Assembly: GCA_013214705.1 (NCBI GenBank)
Contig: JABSRZ010000005.1
Location: forward strand, 248,001 to 312,000
Direction: 5' to 3'
DNA length: 64,000 bases
Source of the DNA: Hyphomicrobiales bacterium
GTDB taxonomy: Bacteria; Pseudomonadota; Alphaproteobacteria; Rhizobiales; OSC116
Below the pieces are notes generated by a model. That model did not search any database. It saw only the letters and a list, made by a program, of their open reading frames with translations, and was not told the DNA's origin. This document shows positions 37,973-45,835 of the stretch, in pieces; positions within the stretch are counted from its first letter, which is position 1, and the number at the start of each line of letters is the position of its first letter. The position numbers were made by a program, and so were the translations under genes.

Positions 37973-38467
37973 ATGAATAGACGAAATTTCATTAGCATTG
38001 GCCTGCTTGCTGGCGCGGCCGTTTCAACCGCTCCATATTTTAGCTTTGCCGCCAACAATAATAGCCTGCCCGATTTCGACCAATGGCAGCTAACCAATAA
38101 ACAATGGCGCAGCCGCTTAACCGATGTGCAATATGATATATTGCGCGATGCAGGCACAGAGCGGGCTTATTCTAACGCTATGGAAGCCAGCAAAAAAATT
38201 GGTACTTATCATTGCGCCGGGTGCGATTTAGCCGCCTATAGCTCTGAACATAAATATGAAAGCGGCACCGGTTGGCCCAGTTTTTGGCAACCGATAGATT
38301 TAAAATTTGTCGATACAAAAACCGATTTTAGCGCCATTTGGCCAAGAACCGAAGTGCATTGCGCCCGCTGTGGCGGCCATCAGGGCCATATATTTAAAGA
38401 TGGCCCTCAGCCGACTGGTTTGCGTTATTGCCTAAACTCTGCTTCTATTATTTTTAAACCCGCATAA
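37973..38467 (+). CDS. msrB: Exported peptide-methionine (R)-S-oxide reductase
   Basis: Repairs oxidised methionine (R epimer) in proteins. A twin-arginine-like signal (NRRNFISIG followed by a hydrophobic AGAAVSTAPYFSFA stretch) at residues 2-26 suggests export to the periplasm. The structural zinc cysteines are in CAGCDLAAY and CARCGGHQGH. The catalytic Cys lies in LRYCLNSASI near the C-terminus, where most MsrB have RYCINS. The mature domain is about 135 residues, normal for MsrB. It precedes an MsrA with its own N-terminal hydrophobic segment by 48 bases, so the two probably form an envelope methionine-repair operon. Confidence 0.95.
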   Translation: MNRRNFISIGLLAGAAVSTAPYFSFAANNNSLPDFDQWQLTNKQWRSRLTDVQYDILRDAGTERAYSNAMEASKKIGTYHCAGCDLAAYSSEHKYESGTGWPSFWQPIDLKFVDTKTDFSAIWPRTEVHCARCGGHQGHIFKDGPQPTGLRYCLNSASIIFKPA

Positions 38468-38515
38468 TATTTTTAAATTTACCCGCATAATATTTCAAAT
38501 TTTTAAGGCATTCAT

Positions 38516-39133
38516 ATGAAAGTAATTCTCATCAATCGCGCTGCCATCCTGCTTAGCGCCATCATGCTAAGCATCATCATATTCGGTGCATCGCAAGCGG
38601 CGGCCAAAACCGCCAAAGTTGTGTTTGCTGGTGGCTGTTTTTGGTGTATGGAAGGCCCGTTCGATAAATTAAACGGCGTCACCGACACCATATCTGGCTA
38701 TACCGCTGGCAAGGCATCGACTGCCACTTATAATCAAGTTTCATCTGGCCGCACCGATCATATAGAAGCGGTCGAGGTCACTTATAACCCCGATGTCATT
38801 TCCTACGAAACATTGCTTAAAACCTTTTGGGTGAATGTCGACCCGTTCGATGCAAGAGGCCAATTTTGTGACAAAGGCCACCATTATACCGCCGCTATAT
38901 TCCCCAAAGATTCAGCCCAACGAAACGCCGCTTTGGCCAGCAAACAAGCCATGCAAAAACTGCTCGGCAAAGTTTTTGTAACCAAAGTGACCGACTATGT
39001 GAGCTTCTTCCCGGCCGAAGATTATCACCAAAACTATTATCTAACCAACCCAATTAGATATGCCTATTACCGCGCTGGTTGCCGACGCGATAGACGCCTA
39101 CAAGCCGTCTGGGGCGATTTGGCCTCTCACTAA
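38516..39133 (+). CDS. msrA: Exported peptide-methionine (S)-S-oxide reductase
   Basis: Reduces the S epimer of methionine sulfoxide. An N-terminal hydrophobic segment (AAILLSAIMLSIIIFGASQAAA, residues 8-29) with an Ala-rich end looks like a Sec signal peptide. The catalytic Cys is in FAGGCFWCMEGPFDKLNGV at about residues 38-56. The substrate-site motif DPFDARGQFCDKGHHYTAAIF is near residue 115. At 205 residues it matches exported MsrA forms. The resolving disulfide partner is not in this window, so how electrons reach the periplasm is unclear. Convergent tetR follows. Confidence 0.95.
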   Translation: MKVILINRAAILLSAIMLSIIIFGASQAAAKTAKVVFAGGCFWCMEGPFDKLNGVTDTISGYTAGKASTATYNQVSSGRTDHIEAVEVTYNPDVISYETLLKTFWVNVDPFDARGQFCDKGHHYTAAIFPKDSAQRNAALASKQAMQKLLGKVFVTKVTDYVSFFPAEDYHQNYYLTNPIRYAYYRAGCRRDRRLQAVWGDLASH

Positions 39134-39140
39134 ATCTCAT

Positions 39141-39171
39141 CCTAAAGCCAGTCTAACCGCTTGGCTTTAGG
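39141..39171 (+). terminator. Hairpin between msrA and the TetR gene
   Basis: CCTAAAGCCA (39141-39150) and TGGCTTTAGG (39162-39171) form a perfect 10-bp stem. TGGCTTTAG recurs near 39177 and 39207, followed by T-runs. It probably ends transcription from both convergent genes. Confidence 0.6.
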
Positions 39172-39211
39172 CATATTGGCTTTAGTTTTTGTGGATTTAA
39201 ATTTAATGGCT

Positions 39212-39793
39212 TTAGTTTTTTAAGGCCGAGACAATCAATTTAATCGCATCTTCAGCCTCAACCCCGGCATCATTGCGCAAACTTAATTCAACATAGCCGT
39301 GCAAAAAAGACCATAGGCTAAAAGCCAATTTCTCGGCATCATCAGCTTTAAACACCGCTTCGCTTTGGCCTTTTAAAATCACTATTTTTAGCACTTCATA
39401 CATTTGTTTGGCCAATTTCGCAAAGTCTGCATTCACCGCGTCACCTTGGGCAAAATCACCATTCATCAGCCCGTAAATAGATGGCTGATATTTGGCAAAA
39501 TTAACATAGGCCAGCGCCGCATCACATAATTGCTGCTCTACCGAATGCTCTGGCCGCTTTAAACTTGTCGCCATTTTAAGCATCAGCGCCGTGTAACCTT
39601 TGGTCGCCACTTGCAACAACACCGCGTCTTTATTTTTATAATGCCGGTACAGCGCCGTGTGGCTAATGCCTAACTCTGTCGCCAAAAACCGCATGGTTAA
39701 TTTTTTACCACCCTGTTTTTGCACAATGTCATAAGCAATATTCACAGCGTTCTGCTTCACATCACCTTTATGATAGCTCGGTTTATCGCTCAT
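39212..39793 (-). CDS. TetR family transcriptional regulator
   Basis: One-component repressor of 193 residues. The N-terminal helix-turn-helix reads LTMRFLATELGISHTALYRHYKNKDAVLLQV (about residues 31-61), typical of TetR/AcrR. The C-terminal ligand domain is of the WHG-like type, with FSLWSFLHGYVELSL near residue 165. The ligand is unknown. It is divergent from the peroxiredoxin gene, and the 108-base gap between them contains an inverted-repeat candidate operator (39836-39861). Control of the peroxiredoxin in response to an electrophile or peroxide is plausible, but is inference from position alone. Confidence 0.88.
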   Translation of the reverse strand: MSDKPSYHKGDVKQNAVNIAYDIVQKQGGKKLTMRFLATELGISHTALYRHYKNKDAVLLQVATKGYTALMLKMATSLKRPEHSVEQQLCDAALAYVNFAKYQPSIYGLMNGDFAQGDAVNADFAKLAKQMYEVLKIVILKGQSEAVFKADDAEKLAFSLWSFLHGYVELSLRNDAGVEAEDAIKLIVSALKN

Positions 39794-39835
39794 TTACGCT
39801 CACTTTTTTATTTGCCTCTGCGTCCATTTAATCAT

Positions 39836-39861
39836 TGTATTTGCAAACGTTTCAAATTACA
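39836..39861. promoter_or_regulatory. Candidate TetR operator
   Basis: ATTTG (39839-39843) and CAAAT (39853-39857) flank a nine-base centre containing the palindrome AAACGTTT. The outer bases (TGTA and TACA) extend the symmetry imperfectly. It lies between the divergent tetR and peroxiredoxin genes. Confidence 0.4.
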
Positions 39862-39901
39862 AATAATCATCCTTTTTAAAAATATATCGTTGGAGATGAA
39901 T

Positions 39902-40450
39902 ATGATTGGCGTTGGCGAAAAACTACCCGAATTTAAGCTTGTGGGCGTAAAACCGGGCTTTAATAACCCCGAAGAAAATGGCACAAGCGCGTTTGAAGAC
40001 CTGACTAATGGCAGTTTTGCTGGCAAGTGGAAAATCATCTATTTCTACCCTAAAGATTTCACCTTTGTTTGCCCGACCGAAATTGTGGCATTTGCCGAGT
40101 TGAATGACGATTTTGATGCCAGAGACGCCGTGGTTATTGGCGGCTCGACCGACAATGCGTTTTGCAAACTTGCTTGGCGCCGGGAACATGCCGATTTAAA
40201 CAAATTAAACCAATGGAGCTTTGCCGATAATGGCGGCACATTTATGGACGCTTTGGGCATTCGCGATAAAGACGAAAATGTCGCTTTGCGTGCCACTTTC
40301 ATTGTCGACCCGGACAATATTGTGCAACATTTAAGCGTTAACCCTTTATCTGTTGGCCGCAACCCAACAGAAACATTGCGCATTTTGGATGCCATCCAAA
40401 CCGGCGTAAATTGTGGTTGTAACCGCGAAGTCGGCGGCGAAGTGCTTTAA
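39902..40450 (+). CDS. AhpC/TSA family peroxiredoxin
   Basis: Thiol peroxidase of 182 residues that reduces hydrogen peroxide and organic hydroperoxides. The peroxidatic Cys lies in YPKDFTFVCPTEIVAF (about residues 49-64), with the supporting Pro, Thr and a later Arg (ATFIVDPDN region). The C-terminus reads VNCGCNREVGGEVL; one of these cysteines is probably the resolving residue. Start choice: the ATG at 39902 has TTGGAG six bases upstream; the frame is open to 39719 but lacks similarity and crosses the tetR start. A strong terminator follows. No ahpF or ahpD gene is adjacent, so the reductant is unknown (TrxA is one candidate). Confidence 0.92.
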   Translation: MIGVGEKLPEFKLVGVKPGFNNPEENGTSAFEDLTNGSFAGKWKIIYFYPKDFTFVCPTEIVAFAELNDDFDARDAVVIGGSTDNAFCKLAWRREHADLNKLNQWSFADNGGTFMDALGIRDKDENVALRATFIVDPDNIVQHLSVNPLSVGRNPTETLRILDAIQTGVNCGCNREVGGEVL

Positions 40451-40475
40451 GTTCAAATATTGATTGTCAATTTGA

Positions 40476-40509
40476 AGCCTTCACATATTCATTGTGGAGG
40501 CTTTTTTTT
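40476..40509 (+). terminator. Rho-independent terminator of the peroxiredoxin gene
   Basis: A 10-bp stem with one G-U pair (40476-40485 with 40493-40502), a 7-base loop and eight T residues lie just after the stop codon. Confidence 0.92.
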
Positions 40510-40537
40510 GCCAGCAAAATCAGAATGAGGATAAAAC

Positions 40538-41215
40538 ATGTCAGAACATAAACACCCATTTGTAAAATATGCACGCTACCGCCCAGACATGCCAGATGGG
40601 AACATTGCCAGCTCAAAACACTTTTTTGATCATATGAATAAACGCCGCACCGTGCGCCATTATTCTAGCGAAGCCGTAGCCCGTGAAATTATAGAAAATT
40701 GCCTCAAAACAGCCGGCACTGCCCCTTCGGGCGCACATCAGCAACCATGGCATTTTTGCGCCATTTCCAACGCTGCTGCTAAAACCACCATCCGCCAGGC
40801 CGCCGAGGCCGAGGAGCAAGAATTCTACAGCACCAAAGCCAGTGCCGAATGGCTCAGAGCGTTAGAGCCTTTGGGCACAGATACCAATAAACAATTTATC
40901 GAAACCGCCCCATGGGTCATCGCCATATTTGCCAAAAAATATGGCATAGATGAAAATGGCAACAAGGTTAAACATTATTATTTTAACGAAAGTGTCGGTC
41001 TTGCCACCGGCATGCTCATCACCGCGTTGCACAATGTCGGCCTGTCCACCCTCACCCACACCCCAAGCCCGATGGGGTTTTTAAACCAGCTATGCGACAG
41101 GCCAAAAAACGAAAAACCCTATATGCTACTCATTGTCGGCTACCCGCAAGATGAATGCATGGTGCCAGACATAGCCCGCCTTCCGCTCGATAAAATCTCA
41201 AATTTCATCGAGTAG
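40538..41215 (+). CDS. Nitroreductase-family flavoprotein
   Basis: FMN-dependent oxidoreductase of 225 residues. The FMN phosphate site is NKRRTVRHYSSEAV near residue 29, and the AGTAPSGAHQQPWHF motif is near residue 61. The pattern AGTAPSGA plus QPW and this length resemble the iodotyrosine-deiodinase-like branch of the nitroreductase superfamily more than classical NfsB. The C-terminal half carries GMLITALHNVGLSTLTHTP near residue 158. Substrate is unknown; reductive dehalogenation or enone reduction are family precedents. It is monocistronic by appearance, after the peroxiredoxin terminator. Confidence 0.88.
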   Translation: MSEHKHPFVKYARYRPDMPDGNIASSKHFFDHMNKRRTVRHYSSEAVAREIIENCLKTAGTAPSGAHQQPWHFCAISNAAAKTTIRQAAEAEEQEFYSTKASAEWLRALEPLGTDTNKQFIETAPWVIAIFAKKYGIDENGNKVKHYYFNESVGLATGMLITALHNVGLSTLTHTPSPMGFLNQLCDRPKNEKPYMLLIVGYPQDECMVPDIARLPLDKISNFIE

Positions 41216-41693
41216 CCGAAGCTCCGGAGTTGAAATTTTGTGCTAGAGTTGCAGCCACTGAGCTAGCTGTTGAAGTTGTAAAGACATAGACAGTTGGCGC
41301 TCCTGCCGACTTTACGGGTACTCCCATTTATACGTTCGGCTTAAGCCTCACTGTTAGCACTTGCGTGCGCAGCCCCTTGCTCCGCAAGTGTCAGCTTGCC
41401 TCCGCGCGTTGGCCACAGAGTTTGCCTATCGGCTTCTGGGCGCACTCACCGGATCACTGGGGTGCTTGCGGGCATACAGAAACTCTGCACAAAGTTGCAG
41501 GAGGTTTCCCCGAACCAACGAAGTTGGTGAGATGGCCATTGAGGCCCGCCGTTAGGCGTAGCAAGCAAACGGAGTTTGCGCACGCAGTGCCAAGCAAAAA
41601 AACTGAAACATGTAGAAACGCAGATTTTGCTTTAATTTCTGAGGCAATCGAATATGATAATCATCAACATATTCACGCGTTTCAGGAAAAACT
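41216..41693. other. Structured intergenic region before polA, possible small mobile element
   Basis: 478 bases with more G+C than other spacers and no convincing gene. Features seen are a CTCCGGAG palindrome (41222-41229), an 8-bp hairpin CACTTGCG/CGCAAGTG (41358-41365 with 41383-41390) and long-range arms CAGAGTTT/AAACTCTG (41416-41423 with 41480-41487). A GCACTTGCGTGCGCA-type sequence at 41357-41371 is the inverted counterpart of 41577-41590. Together these look like a folded RNA gene or a MITE-like element. I do not recognise it as RNase P, SRP, 6S or tmRNA. Confidence 0.4.
41559..41601. repeat. Dispersed intergenic repeat, copy B
   Basis: 43 bp matching copy A (32708-32750) at 34 positions. 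Here the centre forms a perfect inverted repeat, GCAAAC-GGA-GTTTGC (41565-41579). It forms the right end of the structured region before polA. Confidence 0.55.
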
Positions 41694-44552
41694 ATGCCCG
41701 ATAAACCACATCTATATTTAATCGATGGTTCAGCCTTTATTTTTCGGGCTTATCACGCTTTACCGCCGCTAACCCGCAAGTCAGATGGCATGCCCATCGG
41801 CGCGGTTTCGGGCTTTTGCAATATGTTGTGGAAGCTTATTCAACAAGCCCGCACACCCGAAGGGCCAAGCCATTTGGCGGTCATATTCGATGCCAAGGGC
41901 AAAACCTTTCGCAACGATATTTATGAGCAATATAAAGCTCACAGACCCCCCGCACCCGAAGATTTAGTGCCGCAATTCCCGGTCATCAAACAGCTGGTCA
42001 AAGCCTTCCACGTCCCGGCCATCGAAAAATCTGGTTTCGAGGCCGATGACATTATGGCAACCTATGCCAAAGATGGCGTGGCTGCTGGTATGAAAGTCAC
42101 TCTTGTCACCTCCGATAAAGATATGATGCAGTTGATTAATGACGATGTCGATATGCTCGACACCATGAAAAATAAATTCATATCTTATGATGGAGTTATG
42201 GAAAAATTTGGCGTGCACCCCAACCGGGTTATCGACATTCAAGCCCTCGCGGGTGATAGCGCCGACAATGTACCTGGCGTGCCTGGCATTGGCGTTAAAA
42301 CCGCCGCATTACTGATTAATGAATATGGCGATTTAGACACATTACTAGAACGCGCGGGCGAGATCAAACAAAATAAACGCCGCGAAAACCTCATCGAATT
42401 TGCCGACCTCGCCCGCGTCAGCCGCACATTGGTAACCCTAAAAGATGATGTTGAATTAGACGAAAAAGTGCAAGATTTTAAACTTGCTTACCCCGACATT
42501 GATGAACTGCTTAACCATTTGCAAGACCTGGGCTTAAACAGCGCAGTTAAGCGCATCGCCAACGCTCATGATGCCGACATCCCGCTTAAAGAAGCCTCCA
42601 CATCAGCCAAACCAACAGCCAAAATTGGCGATGATTTCACCCCGGCCAGCCTCGCCCAAAAACGTGCGCAAAAGCTCGCCTCCATGCCGGTCAAGCCCGA
42701 TGATTATCAAAGCATAATCAGCCTCGATAAGCTGAATGAATATATTGCCAAAATCTACGATGGCGGCCAAGTCAGTTTCGATTTAGAGACTGACAGCCTC
42801 AACCCGATCGAGGCCAATATTGTCGGCATTTGCCTGTCCACCCAAGCTGGTGAGGGCGTATACATTCCGGTCGCGCATAAAATAAAGTCCGAAAAACTCG
42901 ATCTTTTCGCCGCCGAAACAACCGATGAAACCATCGAGCAGATAGATTTTGATGTGGTCATGGCCATCATGAAAAACCTCCTCGAAGATGCCAGTATATT
43001 AAAAATTGGCCAAAATCTAAAATACGACATTAGCGTGCTTAAAAAATATAGCATCCACCTAAAAAGCTTCCATGACACCATGCTCATTTCGGCGGCACTA
43101 GACACCGGGCGCACCAATCATGGTATGGATGCGCTGTCCGAATATCATTTTGACCACAAACCCATTGCGTTTAAAGACGTTTGCGGCAGCGGCAAATCTC
43201 AAATCACCTTCGACTATGTGCCGTTAGATCTGGCCACCAAATATGGTGCCGAAGATGCCGATGTCACCCTGCGGCTGTTCCAAACCTTATACCCACGCCT
43301 AGCGGCTGAAAAAGCCACCCAAGTCTACCAATCTATGGAGCGGCCATTGGTGAATATATTGGTCGATATGGAGCAGCATGGCATCAAAGTCGACCGCGAG
43401 AAACTGCAACAATTATCGGCCACTTTTGGCGAGAAATTGGCAGTTCTTACCACAGAGATTTACCAGTTAGCGGGCCAAGAATTTAACATTGCCAGCCCCA
43501 AACAATTGGGCGAGATATTGTTCGAAAAGCTCGGCCTGCCGGGCGGAAAAAAAACCAAAACCGGCGCTTGGCAAACTGGCGCAAAAGTCTTGGATGATCT
43601 GGCCGCCGAAGGCCATGAATTGCCGGTTAAAATGCTCGAATGGCGCGGTCTGTCGAAGCTAAAATCGACCTATACCGATAGCTTGCCAAACCATATAAAC
43701 CCCAATACTGGCCGCATCCACACCAGCTATGCCATGGCACACACCACCACCGGCCGCCTGGCTTCGACCGATCCTAACCTGCAAAATATCCCGGTGCGGA
43801 CAGAAGAAGGCAGGCAGATCAGAACGGCGTTTATCTCCGAAGCTGGCCATCACTTAATCTCTGCCGATTATAGCCAAATCGAACTGCGTCTGCTGGCTCA
43901 CATTGCCGATTTAAAAACCATGAAACAAGCTTTTGCTGATGGGGTCGACATCCATGCCCTCACCGCATCTGAAATGTTTAATGTGCCAATTGACGGCATG
44001 GATAGCTCGATCCGCCGCCAAGCCAAAGCCATTAATTTTGGCATTATATACGGCATTTCGGCCTTTGGTTTGTCCGTACAATTGGGCATCAGCCGCACCG
44101 AAGCCAAAGACTATATCGAAAAATATTTCACCCGCTTCCCCGGCATCCGCGATTATATGGAAGACACCAAACAATTCGCACGCGAGCATGAATATGTAAA
44201 AACCATATTTGGCCGCGTCTGTCACATGCCGCATATTAACGACAAAAACGGCATGCACCGCGCCTTTACCGAACGCGCCGCCATCAACATGCCCATTCAA
44301 GGCGCCGCGGCCGACATCATCAAACGCGCCATGGTGCAAATGCCCAACGCATTAAACCAAGCCGGTTTAAAGGCAAAAATGTTATTGCAAGTGCATGATG
44401 AATTGATTTTCGAAGCGCCAGATGATGAAGTCAAACAAACCATAATCATCGCCAAGAAAATTATGGAAAATGCGCATAACCCAGTGGTGCAAATAGATGT
44501 GCCACTAAAGGTAGATGCCCAAGCTGCGCTAAATTGGAATGACGCCCATTAA
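41694..44552 (+). CDS. polA: DNA polymerase I
   Basis: Repair and Okazaki-fragment polymerase of 952 residues with all three domains. The 5'-nuclease opens HLYLIDGSAFIFRAYHALPP, with metal-site motifs near residue 115 (FEADDIMATYAKD) and GDSADNVPGVPGIG near 187. The 3'-5' exonuclease-like domain includes FDLETDSLNP with intact acidic residues near residue 365, so proofreading may be retained. The polymerase motifs A (ISADYSQIELRLLAHI), B (RRQAKAINFGIIYG) and C (LLQVHDELIFEAP) are present at about residues 723, 767 and 900. An AGGAAA site precedes the ATG. Confidence 0.97.
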   Translation: MPDKPHLYLIDGSAFIFRAYHALPPLTRKSDGMPIGAVSGFCNMLWKLIQQARTPEGPSHLAVIFDAKGKTFRNDIYEQYKAHRPPAPEDLVPQFPVIKQLVKAFHVPAIEKSGFEADDIMATYAKDGVAAGMKVTLVTSDKDMMQLINDDVDMLDTMKNKFISYDGVMEKFGVHPNRVIDIQALAGDSADNVPGVPGIGVKTAALLINEYGDLDTLLERAGEIKQNKRRENLIEFADLARVSRTLVTLKDDVELDEKVQDFKLAYPDIDELLNHLQDLGLNSAVKRIANAHDADIPLKEASTSAKPTAKIGDDFTPASLAQKRAQKLASMPVKPDDYQSIISLDKLNEYIAKIYDGGQVSFDLETDSLNPIEANIVGICLSTQAGEGVYIPVAHKIKSEKLDLFAAETTDETIEQIDFDVVMAIMKNLLEDASILKIGQNLKYDISVLKKYSIHLKSFHDTMLISAALDTGRTNHGMDALSEYHFDHKPIAFKDVCGSGKSQITFDYVPLDLATKYGAEDADVTLRLFQTLYPRLAAEKATQVYQSMERPLVNILVDMEQHGIKVDREKLQQLSATFGEKLAVLTTEIYQLAGQEFNIASPKQLGEILFEKLGLPGGKKTKTGAWQTGAKVLDDLAAEGHELPVKMLEWRGLSKLKSTYTDSLPNHINPNTGRIHTSYAMAHTTTGRLASTDPNLQNIPVRTEEGRQIRTAFISEAGHHLISADYSQIELRLLAHIADLKTMKQAFADGVDIHALTASEMFNVPIDGMDSSIRRQAKAINFGIIYGISAFGLSVQLGISRTEAKDYIEKYFTRFPGIRDYMEDTKQFAREHEYVKTIFGRVCHMPHINDKNGMHRAFTERAAINMPIQGAAADIIKRAMVQMPNALNQAGLKAKMLLQVHDELIFEAPDDEVKQTIIIAKKIMENAHNPVVQIDVPLKVDAQAALNWNDAH

Positions 44553-44621
44553 CCGCTTTGCCGTTTACCATCACCAGACATATATCTTGACATGTAATCT
44601 AGCGCTGACATATAATTAGGC

Positions 44622-44948
44622 ATGACTTACCGAATTCAGGGTGTTTTTTCGGTCATTGCCGACCCTAAACGCCGCAAAATGTTAGATTATCTCTCGGCTG
44701 CAGACCGCACAGCTGGCGACATTGCGTCTAAATTTGAAATTTCGCGCCCCGCCGTGGCCAACCATTTGCGTATATTGGAACAAAACGGCCTGATAAATAT
44801 AGTAAAAATCGGCCGCACCCGTGTGCATAAATTAAATGCCGCCCCTCTAAAAGAAATTAAGGATTGGATTAATAGTTACGAGCGATTTTGGGACCAAAAA
44901 TTAACCGGTCTCAAACTATTAATTGAATCAGACTTAGCCAAAAAATAG
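44622..44948 (+). CDS. ArsR/SmtB-family regulator, SdpR-like
   Basis: Small winged-helix repressor of 108 residues. The DNA-reading helices are in TAGDIASKFEISRPAVANHLRILEQNGLINIVKIGRTRVHKL (about residues 28-70). No Cys or His metal-site cluster is visible, which fits the metal-independent SdpR/autorepressor group. It is the first gene of a three-gene run with an SRPBCC protein 12 bases downstream and DUF1761. Such ArsR-SRPBCC pairs are common and are generally autoregulated. The inducer is unknown. Confidence 0.9.
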   Translation: MTYRIQGVFSVIADPKRRKMLDYLSAADRTAGDIASKFEISRPAVANHLRILEQNGLINIVKIGRTRVHKLNAAPLKEIKDWINSYERFWDQKLTGLKLLIESDLAKK

Positions 44949-44960
44949 CGGGAGACAGAC

Positions 44961-45380
44961 TTGGGCAAAATCATTCGATCCATCAACATCAACGCCAAAT
45001 TAGCTGATGTCTGGCCATATTTTACCGACAGTCAAAAAATAGCCGATTGGCTGATGCCCAACACATTTGAAGCCTTGCAAGGCAGCAAATTCACTATGGA
45101 TTGCCCACCAGAAGCCGGCGCAGGCGAAGTGGTGGAATGTCAGGTTAAGCAGCTAAAGCCGCCTAAAAATGGCATGGCGCAATTGGTATATACCTGGGTC
45201 ATCAACAACCCGTATACCGAAACTTTGCTCGAACTTGAACTGGTCGAAACAGCCGGCACCACTCGCGTCAATCTGTGTCATTCAGGGTGGGAATTAGGCC
45301 AATCTGACCACAAAACCCGTCACGAAATGGGCTGGGACCACCTGCTCATCAATGCGCTAATACCGCTAATCGAAGTATAA
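44961..45380 (+). CDS. SRPBCC (AHSA1-like) domain protein
   Basis: Helix-grip ligand-binding fold of the AHSA1/START-like type, 139 residues. It opens IIRSININAKLADVWPYFTDSQKIADWLMP and ends with the C-terminal helix GWDHLLINALIPLIEV, both typical of this family. The likely start is TTG at 44961, with GGGAGA five bases upstream; no ATG is available before residue 31. The ligand is unknown. It follows the ArsR-type regulator closely and precedes DUF1761, a combination seen in many proteobacteria. A role in handling a small hydrophobic molecule is inference. Confidence 0.87.
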   Translation: MGKIIRSININAKLADVWPYFTDSQKIADWLMPNTFEALQGSKFTMDCPPEAGAGEVVECQVKQLKPPKNGMAQLVYTWVINNPYTETLLELELVETAGTTRVNLCHSGWELGQSDHKTRHEMGWDHLLINALIPLIEV

Positions 45381-45406
45381 AAGGCAACAACCAAAGGAGA
45401 AAGAAA

Positions 45407-45793
45407 ATGGAAGAATTCAATGCAGTCAACTGGACAGCCATCATCGTCGGCACAATCGCCGCCTTTGTGTTAGGCATGATTTGGTTTAACCAAAAAGTAT
45501 TTGGCAAAAAATGGGCAGAAGGCTCAAATGTGCCAGAAGATAAAGAAGTGAATATGGTGCTGGCCATGGGTGCCAACATAATCGGCCTGTTTTTACTGGC
45601 TCTGGTTGTTGGCTTCACCCAAACCACCGAAGCCTTGCTAACCGCATTGGCTGCCATATTCTCATTGGCTATTTTCACGGCGTCTATGGGCGCATTTGCT
45701 AAAAAATCAACTTATGCCATAATGGTCGATTTCGGTTATGTGGTCGTGGCTGGTGGCTTAATGATTCTTGCCCAAGGCATTTTTTCAATGTAA
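45407..45793 (+). CDS. DUF1761 small membrane protein
   Basis: Four hydrophobic segments in 128 residues mark a small integral membrane protein of the DUF1761 family (PF08570). The N-terminal helix contains the family pattern VNWTAIIVGTIAAFVLGMIWF, with the FGKKWAEG motif after it. The function of the family is unknown. GGAGAAAG lies before the ATG. It closes the ArsR-SRPBCC-DUF1761 operon, ending at a strong terminator that overlaps the 3' end of the convergent comB gene. No catalytic residues are apparent. Confidence 0.88.
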   Translation: MEEFNAVNWTAIIVGTIAAFVLGMIWFNQKVFGKKWAEGSNVPEDKEVNMVLAMGANIIGLFLLALVVGFTQTTEALLTALAAIFSLAIFTASMGAFAKKSTYAIMVDFGYVVVAGGLMILAQGIFSM

Positions 45794-45835
45794 TAAATTT
45801 AGGCAACACACAAATGTGGCCAAGCAACATTAATT

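Noticed and set aside
39719-39901. Extended N-terminus for the peroxiredoxin
   Set aside because: It crosses the divergent tetR start and the operator candidate; the ATG at 39902 has a good ribosome site.
41216-41693. RNase P, SRP, 6S RNA or tmRNA gene
   Set aside because: None of the hallmark conserved cores of these RNAs could be found on either strand.
41361-41721. Two overlapping frames (64 and 118 codons) before polA
   Set aside because: They run through hairpins and the repeat, the longer one into polA, and have no recognisable protein sequence.
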